From JAGPCH01 sp039810605 (GTDB lineage Bacteria; Bacteroidota; Ignavibacteria; Tepidaquicellales; Tepidaquicellaceae), in NCBI GenBank assembly GCA_039810605.1, contig JBDHXH010000088.1, forward strand, positions 1 through 10,465: DNA of 10,465 nt, given 5' to 3'. The first letter of the stretch is position 1. Each line of letters opens with the position of its first letter. The translations under genes and the position numbers were made by a program. Below the pieces are notes generated by a model that saw nothing but the letters and a program-made list of their open reading frames with translations, was not told where the DNA came from and did no database searches. Shown here one piece after another: positions 1 to 7,595 of the stretch.

Positions 1-347
1 GAATATTCCGTTATAAAAAACTTTGACATGCTTCCGTCAGGCATCGGAAGTTCGATTGTAACAGGATTACTCTTTGCTCTATCGGTAAGTTCAAACGGCG
101 CGGAATTAAGAACCATCTTAAGCTCATTAATATTGGCTTTTACAGTTCTGTATTGCGAAGGAATAATTCTTCGTTCGCCCTTTACTGAAAAATTCCTTTC
201 TGAAATATCATTCCAGACAGAAGAATTTGTTTTTGCGAAAACAGAATTATGATTTGAAAATATTTCCCCCTCTATGAAATTAGTTGCCACCGATAGAACG
301 ATTGTCATGACAATTACAAAAGTTGCCTTAATTGAAATTTTCATCAT
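1..347 (-). CDS. N-terminus of an exported protein with a reprolysin-like (M12B) metalloprotease pro-region, partial
   Basis: Only the first 115 codons are present; the frame is still open at base 1. Two adjacent ATGs (345-347 and 342-344) can start it, and neither has a Shine-Dalgarno. Residues 1-7 carry two lysines and residues 8-22 are hydrophobic, which is a signal peptide. After that comes a hydrophilic stretch containing VWNDI, RRIIPSQYRT (about 59-68), NSAPFE (81-86) and LPMPDGSMSKF (about 100-110). This arrangement, a basic/aromatic segment followed by an 'aP.E' and a 'LP.PDG....F' motif, resembles the pro-region of secreted zinc metalloproteases of the reprolysin type in Bacteroidota and Ignavibacteria, which often end in a sorting domain. 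The catalytic HExxH region would lie outside the window, so protease activity is inferred, not seen. It follows the carB half-gene by 136 bases and is probably transcribed separately. Confidence 0.7.
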   Translation of the reverse strand, partial: MMKISIKATFVIVMTIVLSVATNFIEGEIFSNHNSVFAKTNSSVWNDISERNFSVKGERRIIPSQYRTVKANINELKMVLNSAPFELTDRAKSNPVTIELPMPDGSMSKFFITEY

Positions 348-483
348 TGTAATGTTTTAGTAAATGTATTAAAAGTTTGTTTATAAAATTTGACTAAAAT
401 AACTGAATATGATTTGGAAAACTATAATGAAATTTTTAAGTGACCTGATTATTCAGGGGATTCAGATCATCAACTTGAAGCGC

Positions 484-1971
484 TCACAATGAATATTCGC
501 GAAGTTCCTTCTCCGTTTCCACAATATCCTTCAATTGATTCAAAAACCATTTATCAATCTTAGTCGAATTGCGGATTTCATCAGTTGTTGCGCCCAGCAA
601 AAATGCATAGCGGATATAGAAGATGTTGTCATTTCTTGGTGTCTGCAATTTCGTCAAAACTTTGTTCTTAAAATTTTCCCTCTCTTCGTCTTTGAGACCT
701 GTCAGATATTCATACCCGTAAACATCTTTTCCGTCAGCGCCGAATCCTGATCTGCCGGTTTCGAGCGAGCGTATGGCTTTCTGAAAAGCCTCTTTAAAGT
801 TTCTTCCGAATGACATTACCTCGCCGACCGATTTCATCTGAACACCGAGAACATCGTTGTCGGGATTTGCAGAGCGGAATTTATCGAAGTCCCATCTCGG
901 AATTTTAACAACGACATAATCCATAACAGGCTCAAAGCAGGAAGGAGTTGTCTTTGTTATATCATTTGGAATTTCATCCAGAGTATATCCAACCGCAAGT
1001 TTTGCAGCAATCTTTGCAATAGGGAATCCTGTCGCCTTCGAAGCAAGCGCGGAACTTCTCGACACGCGTGGATTCATTTCAATCACAACAACTCTTCCCG
1101 TGTCAGGATTGACCGCAAACTGAATATTTGAGCCGCCGGTTTCAACTCCGATTTCCGAAATAATTTTTTTTGCTGCATCCCGTAACTCCTGATACTGCTT
1201 ATCACTTAATGTCTGTATCGGTGCGACCGTTATTGAATCACCGGTATGAACTCCCATCGGATCAAAATTTTCAATCGAACATATCACTACAAAATTATCA
1301 TTCACATCCCGCATCACTTCAAGTTCAAATTCTTTCCATCCTATCAACGACTCTTCAACAAGGACTTCTCTTGTAGGCGATGCGTCGAGACCTCTGTTTA
1401 CGATCGTTTCAAACTCCTCGATGTTATATGCGATACCACCGCCCGTTCCTCCAAGCGTAAATGAAGGTCGTATAATAATAGGAAAACCGGATTCATCAGC
1501 AAAGTCTTTTGCCTCGATATAGCTCTTCACAAATTTTCCTTTTGCAACATCGAGTCCGATTTTCTTCATTGCATTATGAAACAATTCCCGCGATTCGGCT
1601 TTCTGTATTGATTCAACTTTTGCGCCTATTAATTCAACGTTGTGTTTTGAAAGTATTCCCTTTTCATGCAGCTCCATCGCCGCATTCAATGCAGTTTGTC
1701 CTCCCATGGTCGGAAGAATGGCTTCGGGCTTTTCTTTTTCAATAATTTTTTCAATATAGTCGGAGGTGATTGGCTCAATGTATGTTGCGTCCGCAATTTC
1801 CGGATCGGTCATTATGGTAGCGGGGTTTGAATTGATGAGTACAACTCTGTAACCTTCTTCCTTCAGCGCCTTTACAGCTTGCGTCCCCGAATAATCAAAT
1901 TCGCACGCCTGCCCGATCACTATCGGACCGCTGCCAATTATGAGTATCGTCTTTAAATCTGAACGCTTAAT
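484..1971 (-). CDS. carB: Carbamoyl-phosphate synthase large subunit, N-terminal half only (CarB1-type, carboxyphosphate domain)
   Basis: The product forms carboxyphosphate from bicarbonate and ATP and then carbamate from ammonia, the first half of carbamoyl-phosphate synthesis for pyrimidines and arginine. The protein matches the N-terminal half of CarB: IGQACEFDYSG at the pre-ATP-grasp fold, NPATIMTD, PTMGGQTALN, RPSFTLGGTGGG, and the metal-binding EMNPRVSRSSALASKATG. The equivalents of E. coli R129, R169, E299 and N301 are all present. It ends soon after IDKWFL, part-way into the oligomerisation domain. It therefore lacks the carbamoyl-phosphate-forming ATP-grasp domain and the allosteric domain (full-length CarB is about 1,050-1,070 residues). 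The stop is clean, with no continuation in another frame. Homology begins upstream of the first ordinary start, a GTG at 1918-1920. The family N-terminus (KRSDLKTILIIGSGPIV) is encoded in frame from an ATT codon at 1969-1971, only three codons after a stop at 1978-1980. I give the 495-residue ATT version; the GTG version would be 478 residues. Confidence 0.88.
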   Translation of the reverse strand: MKRSDLKTILIIGSGPIVIGQACEFDYSGTQAVKALKEEGYRVVLINSNPATIMTDPEIADATYIEPITSDYIEKIIEKEKPEAILPTMGGQTALNAAMELHEKGILSKHNVELIGAKVESIQKAESRELFHNAMKKIGLDVAKGKFVKSYIEAKDFADESGFPIIIRPSFTLGGTGGGIAYNIEEFETIVNRGLDASPTREVLVEESLIGWKEFELEVMRDVNDNFVVICSIENFDPMGVHTGDSITVAPIQTLSDKQYQELRDAAKKIISEIGVETGGSNIQFAVNPDTGRVVVIEMNPRVSRSSALASKATGFPIAKIAAKLAVGYTLDEIPNDITKTTPSCFEPVMDYVVVKIPRWDFDKFRSANPDNDVLGVQMKSVGEVMSFGRNFKEAFQKAIRSLETGRSGFGADGKDVYGYEYLTGLKDEERENFKNKVLTKLQTPRNDNIFYIRYAFLLGATTDEIRNSTKIDKWFLNQLKDIVETEKELREYSL

Positions 1972-2012
1972 CTTGAATTAAAAATTATGAATTAGAAATT
2001 AGAAATTTCAAG
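1972..2012. repeat. AT-rich imperfect repeat and inverted repeat in the ppk1-carB spacer
   Basis: The 56-base spacer between ppk1 and the carB half-gene is almost entirely A+T. It contains the 7-base unit ATTAGAA twice in tandem (1991-2004), with looser copies around it. A 6-base inverted repeat, CTTGAA (1972-1977) and TTCAAG (2007-2012), brackets the block. Similar AT-rich words occur in the comB-ftsK spacer (7573-7595) and before gcvT (9540-9561). Whether these are one repeat family or just low-complexity spacer cannot be decided by eye. Confidence 0.4.
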
Positions 2013-2027
2013 TTACACAATTTGAAT

Positions 2028-4157
2028 TTATGCTTTCACTCCGTTTGAAGTAATCTTTTTTCTTAAGTCCTGCTTCAGTTCTTTCTCATATTTCTTTATT
2101 ACTTTCCTGACAAAATAATCCTGAATATTGACCGACTCAAACGGTTCATCGGAAATTTTCAGAAGTTCCTCTTTCTTTATGTAGCTTCCATCACTCATCA
2201 TTACCCACGTATTCGCCGTATCGGTCAGATAGAGTTTAAGTATTTCCGTTATGTCTTCTTTGATCCTCGCATCTTCAACGGGAAAAAGAACCTCGACTCT
2301 TCTGTCAAAATTTCGCTGCATAATATCAGCGCTTCCGAGATACAATCTTGAATCGCCGTTGTTGTTGAAATAATAAGCGCGACTGTGTTCGAGAAATCTT
2401 CCCACTATGCTGTAAACATTTATATTCTCGCTTATTCCTTTGACCTGCGGTCTAAGTCTGCAGATCCCACGCGTTATTAAATCAACTTTCACTCCCGCCT
2501 TGGAAGCCTGATACAGACGCATTATTACTTCTTCGTCAACGATGGAATTGTTCTTGAATAAAATATAACCGTTATGATTTTCTTTGTGTGACTTAATTTC
2601 TTCATCAATCATTTTCAGAACCTTCCTTCGAAGATTAAGCGGTGCAACAAGAATTTTTCTGTAGCCTCTCGGTCTCGAAAATCCGGTGAGATAGTTGAAT
2701 AGCTGCGACGCGTCTCTGCAAAAATCTTCATTTGCCGTAAAGAGACCGAAATCAGTATAAATCCTGGAAGTAGTGGAATTATAATTTCCCGTGCTCATGT
2801 GAAGATAGCGCTTCATCCCTTTTTCTTCTTTGCGGACAACCAGCGCCATCTTGCAATGCGTCTTAAGTCCGATGAGTCCGTAAACGACGTGCACGCCCGC
2901 ATTCTCCAATGCTCTTGCCCATATAATATTATTTTCTTCATCGAACCTTGCTTTCAATTCAACAACCGCAGTTACCTGCTTACCGTTTTCCGCAGCTTCA
3001 ATCAGTGACTGAATAATAGGAGAATCACCGCTGGTCCTGTATAGTGTGAGTTTTATTGCATAAACTTTCGGATCTTCCGCCGATTGCGCTATGAATTCAC
3101 TTACCGACGAGAATGAATAAAAAGGATGGTGAAGGAATACATCATTCTCCGAAATTGTTTTGAAAAAACTGTCTTTATTCCGGCTGAAGTTTGAAGTTAT
3201 CCTTGGCGTAAATCCCGCATACTTCAGTTCACGCTTATCAATCTTATACAGCGACATCATATCTCCGAGACTAAGCGGACCGTCCATCTTGTAAATTTCA
3301 TTGCTCTCCGCGCCAAGAGTATTCTTAAGAAATTTCAGAAGCTTCTCCGGCATGTTCCTGTCAACTTCAAGCCGGACAAGAATTCCAAGCCTTCTTTTTT
3401 TCACTTCCTCTTCTATCAGTGTCAGAAGATCAGCAGCTTCTTCCTCTTCCAGTTCGAGATCGGCATTGCGGGTGATACGGAATGCAAAACTTTCTATTGC
3501 GTGCATTCCCGTAAACAACTTTTCAACATTGGCTTTGATTATTTCTTCAAGCAGAATGAAACTGTATTCACTTCCGTTTTGAAATGAATAAAATCTTGAA
3601 ATGTTATTCGGAATCTGAACCACACAAACTTTTTCTTCTACTTCCTTCGTCTCCGGATCGTCAAGAATAATTGCCAGCGCAAGGCTTCTGTTTATTAAAT
3701 TCGGAAAAGGATGTACATTGTCAATTGCAAGAGGAGTTAGAACCGGAAAAATTTCATCTTCAAAATATTCATCTACCTTCTTCTTCTCTTCTTCATTGAG
3801 TTCATTATATTTGTAAAACCTGATACCGTTATCAGAGAGTTGTGGAATTATATCTTCAATGAAAAGCCGGTGCTGCTCTTCGACAAGCGGATTGAGCACT
3901 TCATAAATCCTGTCGCGCTGCTCTTGAGCTGACATGCCGTCGGAGCTAAGTTCGTTGACATTACTCTTCACCTGCCGCTTTAAACCTGCAACGCGGATCA
4001 TGAAAAATTCGTCGAGATTACTGCTGAAGATCGAAAGGAATTTTACGCGTTCGAGAAGCGGTTGGGACTTGTCTTTTGCCTCTTGCAGAACTCTCTTATT
4101 AAATTCAATCCAGCTAAGTTCGCGATTCAGTAAATATTCTGACTTAGTCTTATTCAT
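2028..4157 (-). CDS. ppk1: Polyphosphate kinase 1
   Basis: PPK1 reversibly moves the terminal phosphate of ATP onto inorganic polyphosphate, making the polymer used for phosphate and energy storage and stress responses. At 709 residues it has the usual family length. The N-terminal domain opens with NRELSWIEFNKRVL (11-24) and NLDEFFMIRVAGLKRQ (47-62). The head domain includes MDGPLSLGDM (291-300). The two PLD-like catalytic domains carry KLTLYRTSGDSPI (369-381), ELKARFDE (400-407), the HxK motif GLKTHCK with H434 as the expected phosphorylated histidine, HMSTGNYN (453-460), and RFLEHSR with the second conserved histidine H591. LYLGSADIMQRN (605-616) completes the active site, so the enzyme should be active. 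The ATG at 4155-4157 is the family start, but no Shine-Dalgarno precedes it. The gene lies after a strong terminator, so a promoter is expected in 4158-4220. It may be co-transcribed with the carB half-gene 56 bases downstream; no functional link between the two is known to me. Confidence 0.97.
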   Translation of the reverse strand: MNKTKSEYLLNRELSWIEFNKRVLQEAKDKSQPLLERVKFLSIFSSNLDEFFMIRVAGLKRQVKSNVNELSSDGMSAQEQRDRIYEVLNPLVEEQHRLFIEDIIPQLSDNGIRFYKYNELNEEEKKKVDEYFEDEIFPVLTPLAIDNVHPFPNLINRSLALAIILDDPETKEVEEKVCVVQIPNNISRFYSFQNGSEYSFILLEEIIKANVEKLFTGMHAIESFAFRITRNADLELEEEEAADLLTLIEEEVKKRRLGILVRLEVDRNMPEKLLKFLKNTLGAESNEIYKMDGPLSLGDMMSLYKIDKRELKYAGFTPRITSNFSRNKDSFFKTISENDVFLHHPFYSFSSVSEFIAQSAEDPKVYAIKLTLYRTSGDSPIIQSLIEAAENGKQVTAVVELKARFDEENNIIWARALENAGVHVVYGLIGLKTHCKMALVVRKEEKGMKRYLHMSTGNYNSTTSRIYTDFGLFTANEDFCRDASQLFNYLTGFSRPRGYRKILVAPLNLRRKVLKMIDEEIKSHKENHNGYILFKNNSIVDEEVIMRLYQASKAGVKVDLITRGICRLRPQVKGISENINVYSIVGRFLEHSRAYYFNNNGDSRLYLGSADIMQRNFDRRVEVLFPVEDARIKEDITEILKLYLTDTANTWVMMSDGSYIKKEELLKISDEPFESVNIQDYFVRKVIKKYEKELKQDLRKKITSNGVKA

Positions 4158-4220
4158 AAACTGTGTCTTAATTTAACGACATTGTGGCATTTTTGCTATG
4201 TCTATTACCGGTCTATTGCG

Positions 4221-4253
4221 AAAAAGCCTGCCGGATTATCCTGCAGGCTTTTT
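4221..4253. terminator. Symmetrical (bidirectional) intrinsic terminator
   Basis: An 11-base perfect stem (4221-4231 with 4243-4253; core GCCTGC/GCAGGC) is flanked on one side by five A and on the other by five T. The loop can fold further as GGA-TTA-TCC. The A/T flanks give a U-tract in either direction. On the minus strand it lies 60 bases past the DUF1579 stop codon and just before ppk1, so it should end the DUF1579 transcript. Confidence 0.9.
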
Positions 4254-4312
4254 GAAAAATCAAGAAGATGCATTCATACAAACTTAAATTCGATTCTTTT
4301 CGTTTGACAATA

Positions 4313-4882
4313 TCACTTTCTTTTAAAAGTGATTTCCATAACCTTTTGTTCTGTTCCTGATTTGCTATCCCACATCTCCAATTTCTGTGTATTGTCATCT
4401 ATGATTGTAAACTTCTCCTTCACCATACTCTCTTTCCCTGTCAACGGGTCAGTCATGGTGCCGGTCATTGTGCATGACTTTGTAGCTTCATCCAAAGGAC
4501 CTTTCACCGACAGAATTCCCGTTCCCATATTATCAATCCATGTATTTACTATCATCTTCGAAGCATTGTCATATCCCGTGATTGACATTCCTTCAAAAGG
4601 CATTCCCATCATGCTGCCTTTATGTTCCGAAAGCTGATATCTTCCTCCCATTATCATTTTGTTGACTGCACTCGAAACAGATTTCATTGGCGGTGCATCC
4701 GGAGACATCCACATTGTAACTTCTCCTGTCCATTCGCCGTCGGCTTTAGCAAGCATTTCATGCACAGGTCCGGGGGTCATATATTCCATCCAAGCTTTCA
4801 TGTCATCTTGCGATTGTGAAAATACATTGCTGCTGATTGTGAAAATAAAAATTAATGTAAAAAGTTTTATTGCGGTCTTCAT
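4313..4882 (-). CDS. Exported DUF1579 domain protein
   Basis: This 189-residue protein matches DUF1579 over nearly its whole length. Recognisable motifs are PGPVHEMLAKADGEWTGEV (37-55), GGRYQ (79-83), SMMGMPFEG (90-98), GYDN (103-106) and TWIDNMGTGI (114-123). The biochemical function of the family is not known to me. Residues 1-22 form a typical signal peptide (basic start, hydrophobic LFTLIFIFTI, cleavage likely before QSQDD), so it is exported to the periplasm or beyond; no lipobox cysteine is seen. It is rich in methionine: 21 of 189 residues, many in the conserved motifs. A clear Shine-Dalgarno (AAAGGAG, 4888-4894) lies five bases before the ATG and supports this start. It has spacers of 137 bases upstream (after ftsK) and 155 bases downstream (with a terminator), so it looks like a single-gene unit or the tail of the ftsK transcript. 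Confidence 0.9.
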   Translation of the reverse strand: MKTAIKLFTLIFIFTISSNVFSQSQDDMKAWMEYMTPGPVHEMLAKADGEWTGEVTMWMSPDAPPMKSVSSAVNKMIMGGRYQLSEHKGSMMGMPFEGMSITGYDNASKMIVNTWIDNMGTGILSVKGPLDEATKSCTMTGTMTDPLTGKESMVKEKFTIIDDNTQKLEMWDSKSGTEQKVMEITFKRK

Positions 4883-4887
4883 AATTT

Positions 4888-4894
4888 CTCCTTT
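4888..4894 (-). promoter_or_regulatory. Ribosome binding site of the DUF1579 gene
   Basis: The minus strand reads AAAGGAG five bases before the ATG at 4880-4882. It is the only strong Shine-Dalgarno before any gene in this window, which fixes this start and suggests efficient translation of the exported protein. Confidence 0.8.
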
Positions 4895-5019
4895 GTCTTA
4901 ATTTAGTTTAATTGTTATGGTTTTTGAAAAATAATTAACCGGGGTAAATAATGAATAAAGAATTTCGAAATGATTAATTGCGTTTTCTTGAATTTGAAAA
5001 AATTTAACTTACACTGTTG

Positions 5020-7572
5020 CTAAAGTTTTTCTATAAGTTCATCTTCATCGGACACAAGAACTTCCCTTGCATTAGCACCGTTTTTCGGACCGACGATTCC
5101 TGCCTCTTCAAGCTGGTCAACAATTCTCGCAGCGCGCGCATAACCGAGTTTCAGTCTTCTCTGCAACGTTGAAGTCGAGCATTGCTGAAGTTTGAAAATA
5201 AGTTTTGCCGCTTCTTCAAATAGTTCATCCCTGCCGTCAATGTCCCCGAAGGATGCGGTTTTCTTCTGCAGCACTGATGGAAGCAAATATGGTTTGGAAA
5301 ATCCTTCCTGCTCTTCAATGTATTCGGCAATCTTCTCACATTCATCCGTTGTAATAAATGCGTTTTGAATTCTGATAGGCTTCGATGAGGCAGAAGAAAG
5401 GTAGAGCATATCGCCATTCCTCAACAACTGGTCGGCACCTCCCATATCAAGTATTGTTCTCGAATCAATTTTCGACGCTACCTGATAAGCAATCCTCACC
5501 GGGAAATTCGCCTTAATTACTCCAGTGATTACATCTACCGAAGGTCTTTGAGTCGCAACGATCAAATGTATTCCTACAGCTCTGGCCATTTGCGCAATTC
5601 TCGCAATGGGATCTTCAATCTCTCTCTTCGCGGTAATCATCAGATCCGCAAGTTCATCTATGATTACTACTATGTATGGCATTTTTCTGTGGCGGATCAC
5701 GTCATTGTTCTTCAGCTTACCTTCGGCAAACTTCAAATTGTAAGCTTCTATATTTCTTACGCCTGCGTTCGCAAGTTTATCGTAACGTGTTTCCATCTCG
5801 CTCTCAACGCTTTTCAAAACTGAAACTGCGTTTGTAGGACTGGTTACAATGCTTTCATTGATGTCGGTTGAAGTTGCAAGAAAATGTTTTTTCAGTTTTG
5901 AATAAAGACTCAACTCTATCTTCTTGGGATCAATCATAACAAATTTCAAATCGGAAGGATGCAGCTTATACAGCAGACTTGCGATGATCGTATTAATGCC
6001 GACGCTCTTGCCCGAACCGGTTGCGCCTGCAATCAGCAGATGAGGCATCTTTGAAAGGTCGTCTATAAAAACTTCACCGTCAATTGTTTTTCCGAATGCA
6101 ACAGGAAGATGATTTTTACTGTCATTGAATTTTTGAGATGATACTAAACTTCTTATCCTAACCAGCTGTGCTTTCCTGTTTGGAATTTCGACTCCTACCG
6201 TTCCTTTTCCCGGAATAGGAATTATCATCCTGATGCCCTTTGCTTTCATTGCAAGAGCGATGTCGTCCTGCAGCGATTCAATCTTTGACAACTTGACATC
6301 TGCGGCAGGAACGAGCTCATACAATGTAACAACAGGTCCCGGGGTTGCGAATACTTTTTCAACTTCAATTCCGAATTTCAGAAGCTTCGCCTGAAGCAGC
6401 CTGCCGTTTTCAGTAAGCTCTTCATTTGGAATGACATCAAACTCTTCCTGTGTCGGCTCAATCAAAAGTCCAACGTCGGGCTGTTTGAAGTTTTCAAGTT
6501 TCTCCTCAACAAAATCGTCTTCACGGTTGCTTTGAAGTCTGTCAACATCATTAGAATTTTCAGGGTTGATATCCAATTCATCGGGAACAGTGTTGGCTGT
6601 TTGCTTATTGAGGCTCGATTCCAATTTGATTTCTCTTCCTTTTCCTGTATTAATATTTTCAGCAGGTAGTTCCTGCTTCGGTCTGTTAATCTCGGTAACC
6701 TTAATAAGATCTTCCTCATCAAATTCTTCTTCAATTTGTTTTGAATACTTGTTCTTCAATATCTTCTCGCGCTCTTTCTTTAATGCTTCCTCAATCTCGT
6801 CACCGGCTTCGACGACAGTTGGTTTTTCAGAAACCTTTTCATTCTTACGTGATTGCTTGATTTCATTTCCTGATACAAGCTCCTGCTTTTCTTTATGGAA
6901 ACTTTCTACGATCTTTTCTGCCCATAGCTTAATCCTTGCAAACGTCTTGATAATGTTGCCGTCAACAAGCAGCACGCACAACAGTGCGATTGCAATTGCA
7001 AAAAAAATGGAAGCGCCTGCGCTGCCTATCGTGTTGTAAAAAACAGATGCAAAAAAATCTCCGTTTGTGCCTGATACTGCTGAAGTAATTTTTTCCTTTC
7101 CGAAGAATATTCTCAAAAGTCCGGATGCTGTCGCAAGGCACATCATCAACAAAACGGAATATATTCCGAACTGTATTACTCTGGCTAGCTGCCTCTTCCA
7201 TAGAAGAGCAATTCCGAATAAGATAAAATTAATGGCAATGATTACCGAAAAATATCCGAAGAAATTATTTATGAGAAATGATGAAGCATACGAGCCTGCG
7301 ATACCCAGCCAGTTAAAAGTAACATTTGCAGATGAATATGCTTCCTTTCGGAAGATATCAACAAACCGGAGTTTCTCAAGAGTGGCCTGATCTTTTTGCG
7401 AATAGGAAAAGATGGCGAGCATGAGAAGTATTCCAAATACCGCAAGAAGAAATCCGAGGAATTGTTTCTTGAATTCCGATGAAATGCTGAAATCTTCTTT
7501 GGATGATTTTCTTTTGCGAAGGGGTGATTCTTCTTTCTTATTTCTTAAGCGTGAAGTTTTGCTTTTTTTCAT
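5020..7572 (-). CDS. ftsK: DNA translocase FtsK/SpoIIIE
   Basis: FtsK is a septum-anchored, ATP-driven DNA pump that clears chromosome termini from the division site and activates XerCD dimer resolution. The N-terminus (1-35) is strongly basic. Four membrane segments follow at about 37-57, 105-125, 132-156 and 180-203. A charged, low-complexity linker runs from about 205 to 380. The motor domain has the alpha/beta region with ATPGPVVTLYEL (409-420), Walker A GATGSGKS (516-523), MIDPKKIELS (546-555), Walker B IVVIIDE (634-640), and ATQRPSVDVITG. The C-terminal gamma winged-helix (about 783-850, with LQRRLKLGYARAARIVDQLE) is present; in known members it reads polar DNA motifs and contacts XerD. 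At 850 residues it is a normal short-linker FtsK. The ATG at 7570-7572 has no Shine-Dalgarno and lies 23 bases after comB, so co-transcription with comB and gcvT is likely. Confidence 0.97.
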   Translation of the reverse strand: MKKSKTSRLRNKKEESPLRKRKSSKEDFSISSEFKKQFLGFLLAVFGILLMLAIFSYSQKDQATLEKLRFVDIFRKEAYSSANVTFNWLGIAGSYASSFLINNFFGYFSVIIAINFILFGIALLWKRQLARVIQFGIYSVLLMMCLATASGLLRIFFGKEKITSAVSGTNGDFFASVFYNTIGSAGASIFFAIAIALLCVLLVDGNIIKTFARIKLWAEKIVESFHKEKQELVSGNEIKQSRKNEKVSEKPTVVEAGDEIEEALKKEREKILKNKYSKQIEEEFDEEDLIKVTEINRPKQELPAENINTGKGREIKLESSLNKQTANTVPDELDINPENSNDVDRLQSNREDDFVEEKLENFKQPDVGLLIEPTQEEFDVIPNEELTENGRLLQAKLLKFGIEVEKVFATPGPVVTLYELVPAADVKLSKIESLQDDIALAMKAKGIRMIIPIPGKGTVGVEIPNRKAQLVRIRSLVSSQKFNDSKNHLPVAFGKTIDGEVFIDDLSKMPHLLIAGATGSGKSVGINTIIASLLYKLHPSDLKFVMIDPKKIELSLYSKLKKHFLATSTDINESIVTSPTNAVSVLKSVESEMETRYDKLANAGVRNIEAYNLKFAEGKLKNNDVIRHRKMPYIVVIIDELADLMITAKREIEDPIARIAQMARAVGIHLIVATQRPSVDVITGVIKANFPVRIAYQVASKIDSRTILDMGGADQLLRNGDMLYLSSASSKPIRIQNAFITTDECEKIAEYIEEQEGFSKPYLLPSVLQKKTASFGDIDGRDELFEEAAKLIFKLQQCSTSTLQRRLKLGYARAARIVDQLEEAGIVGPKNGANAREVLVSDEDELIEKL

Positions 7573-7595
7573 TTCTAAATTTTAAATTAGAAATA

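Noticed and set aside
444..457. Hairpin CCTGA-TTAT-TCAGG after the carB half-gene as a terminator
   Set aside because: The stem is only five base pairs and no T-run follows on the minus strand; it may be chance.
348..483. Frameshifted continuation of carB past its stop
   Set aside because: No frame on the minus strand here encodes residues resembling the rest of the oligomerisation domain; stops are frequent.
4213..4398. A 61-codon minus-strand frame overlapping the end of DUF1579
   Set aside because: It overlaps the real gene in another frame and reads through the terminator hairpin; no recognisable domain.
4962..4971. Perfect 10-base palindrome ATTTCGAAAT upstream of DUF1579 as an operator
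   Set aside because: Palindromes of this length are expected by chance in AT-rich spacers and no second copy is seen nearby.
6566..7039. A 157-codon plus-strand frame opposite the FtsK linker
   Set aside because: Serine-rich composition reflects the reverse complement of the charged FtsK linker; no independent evidence for a gene.
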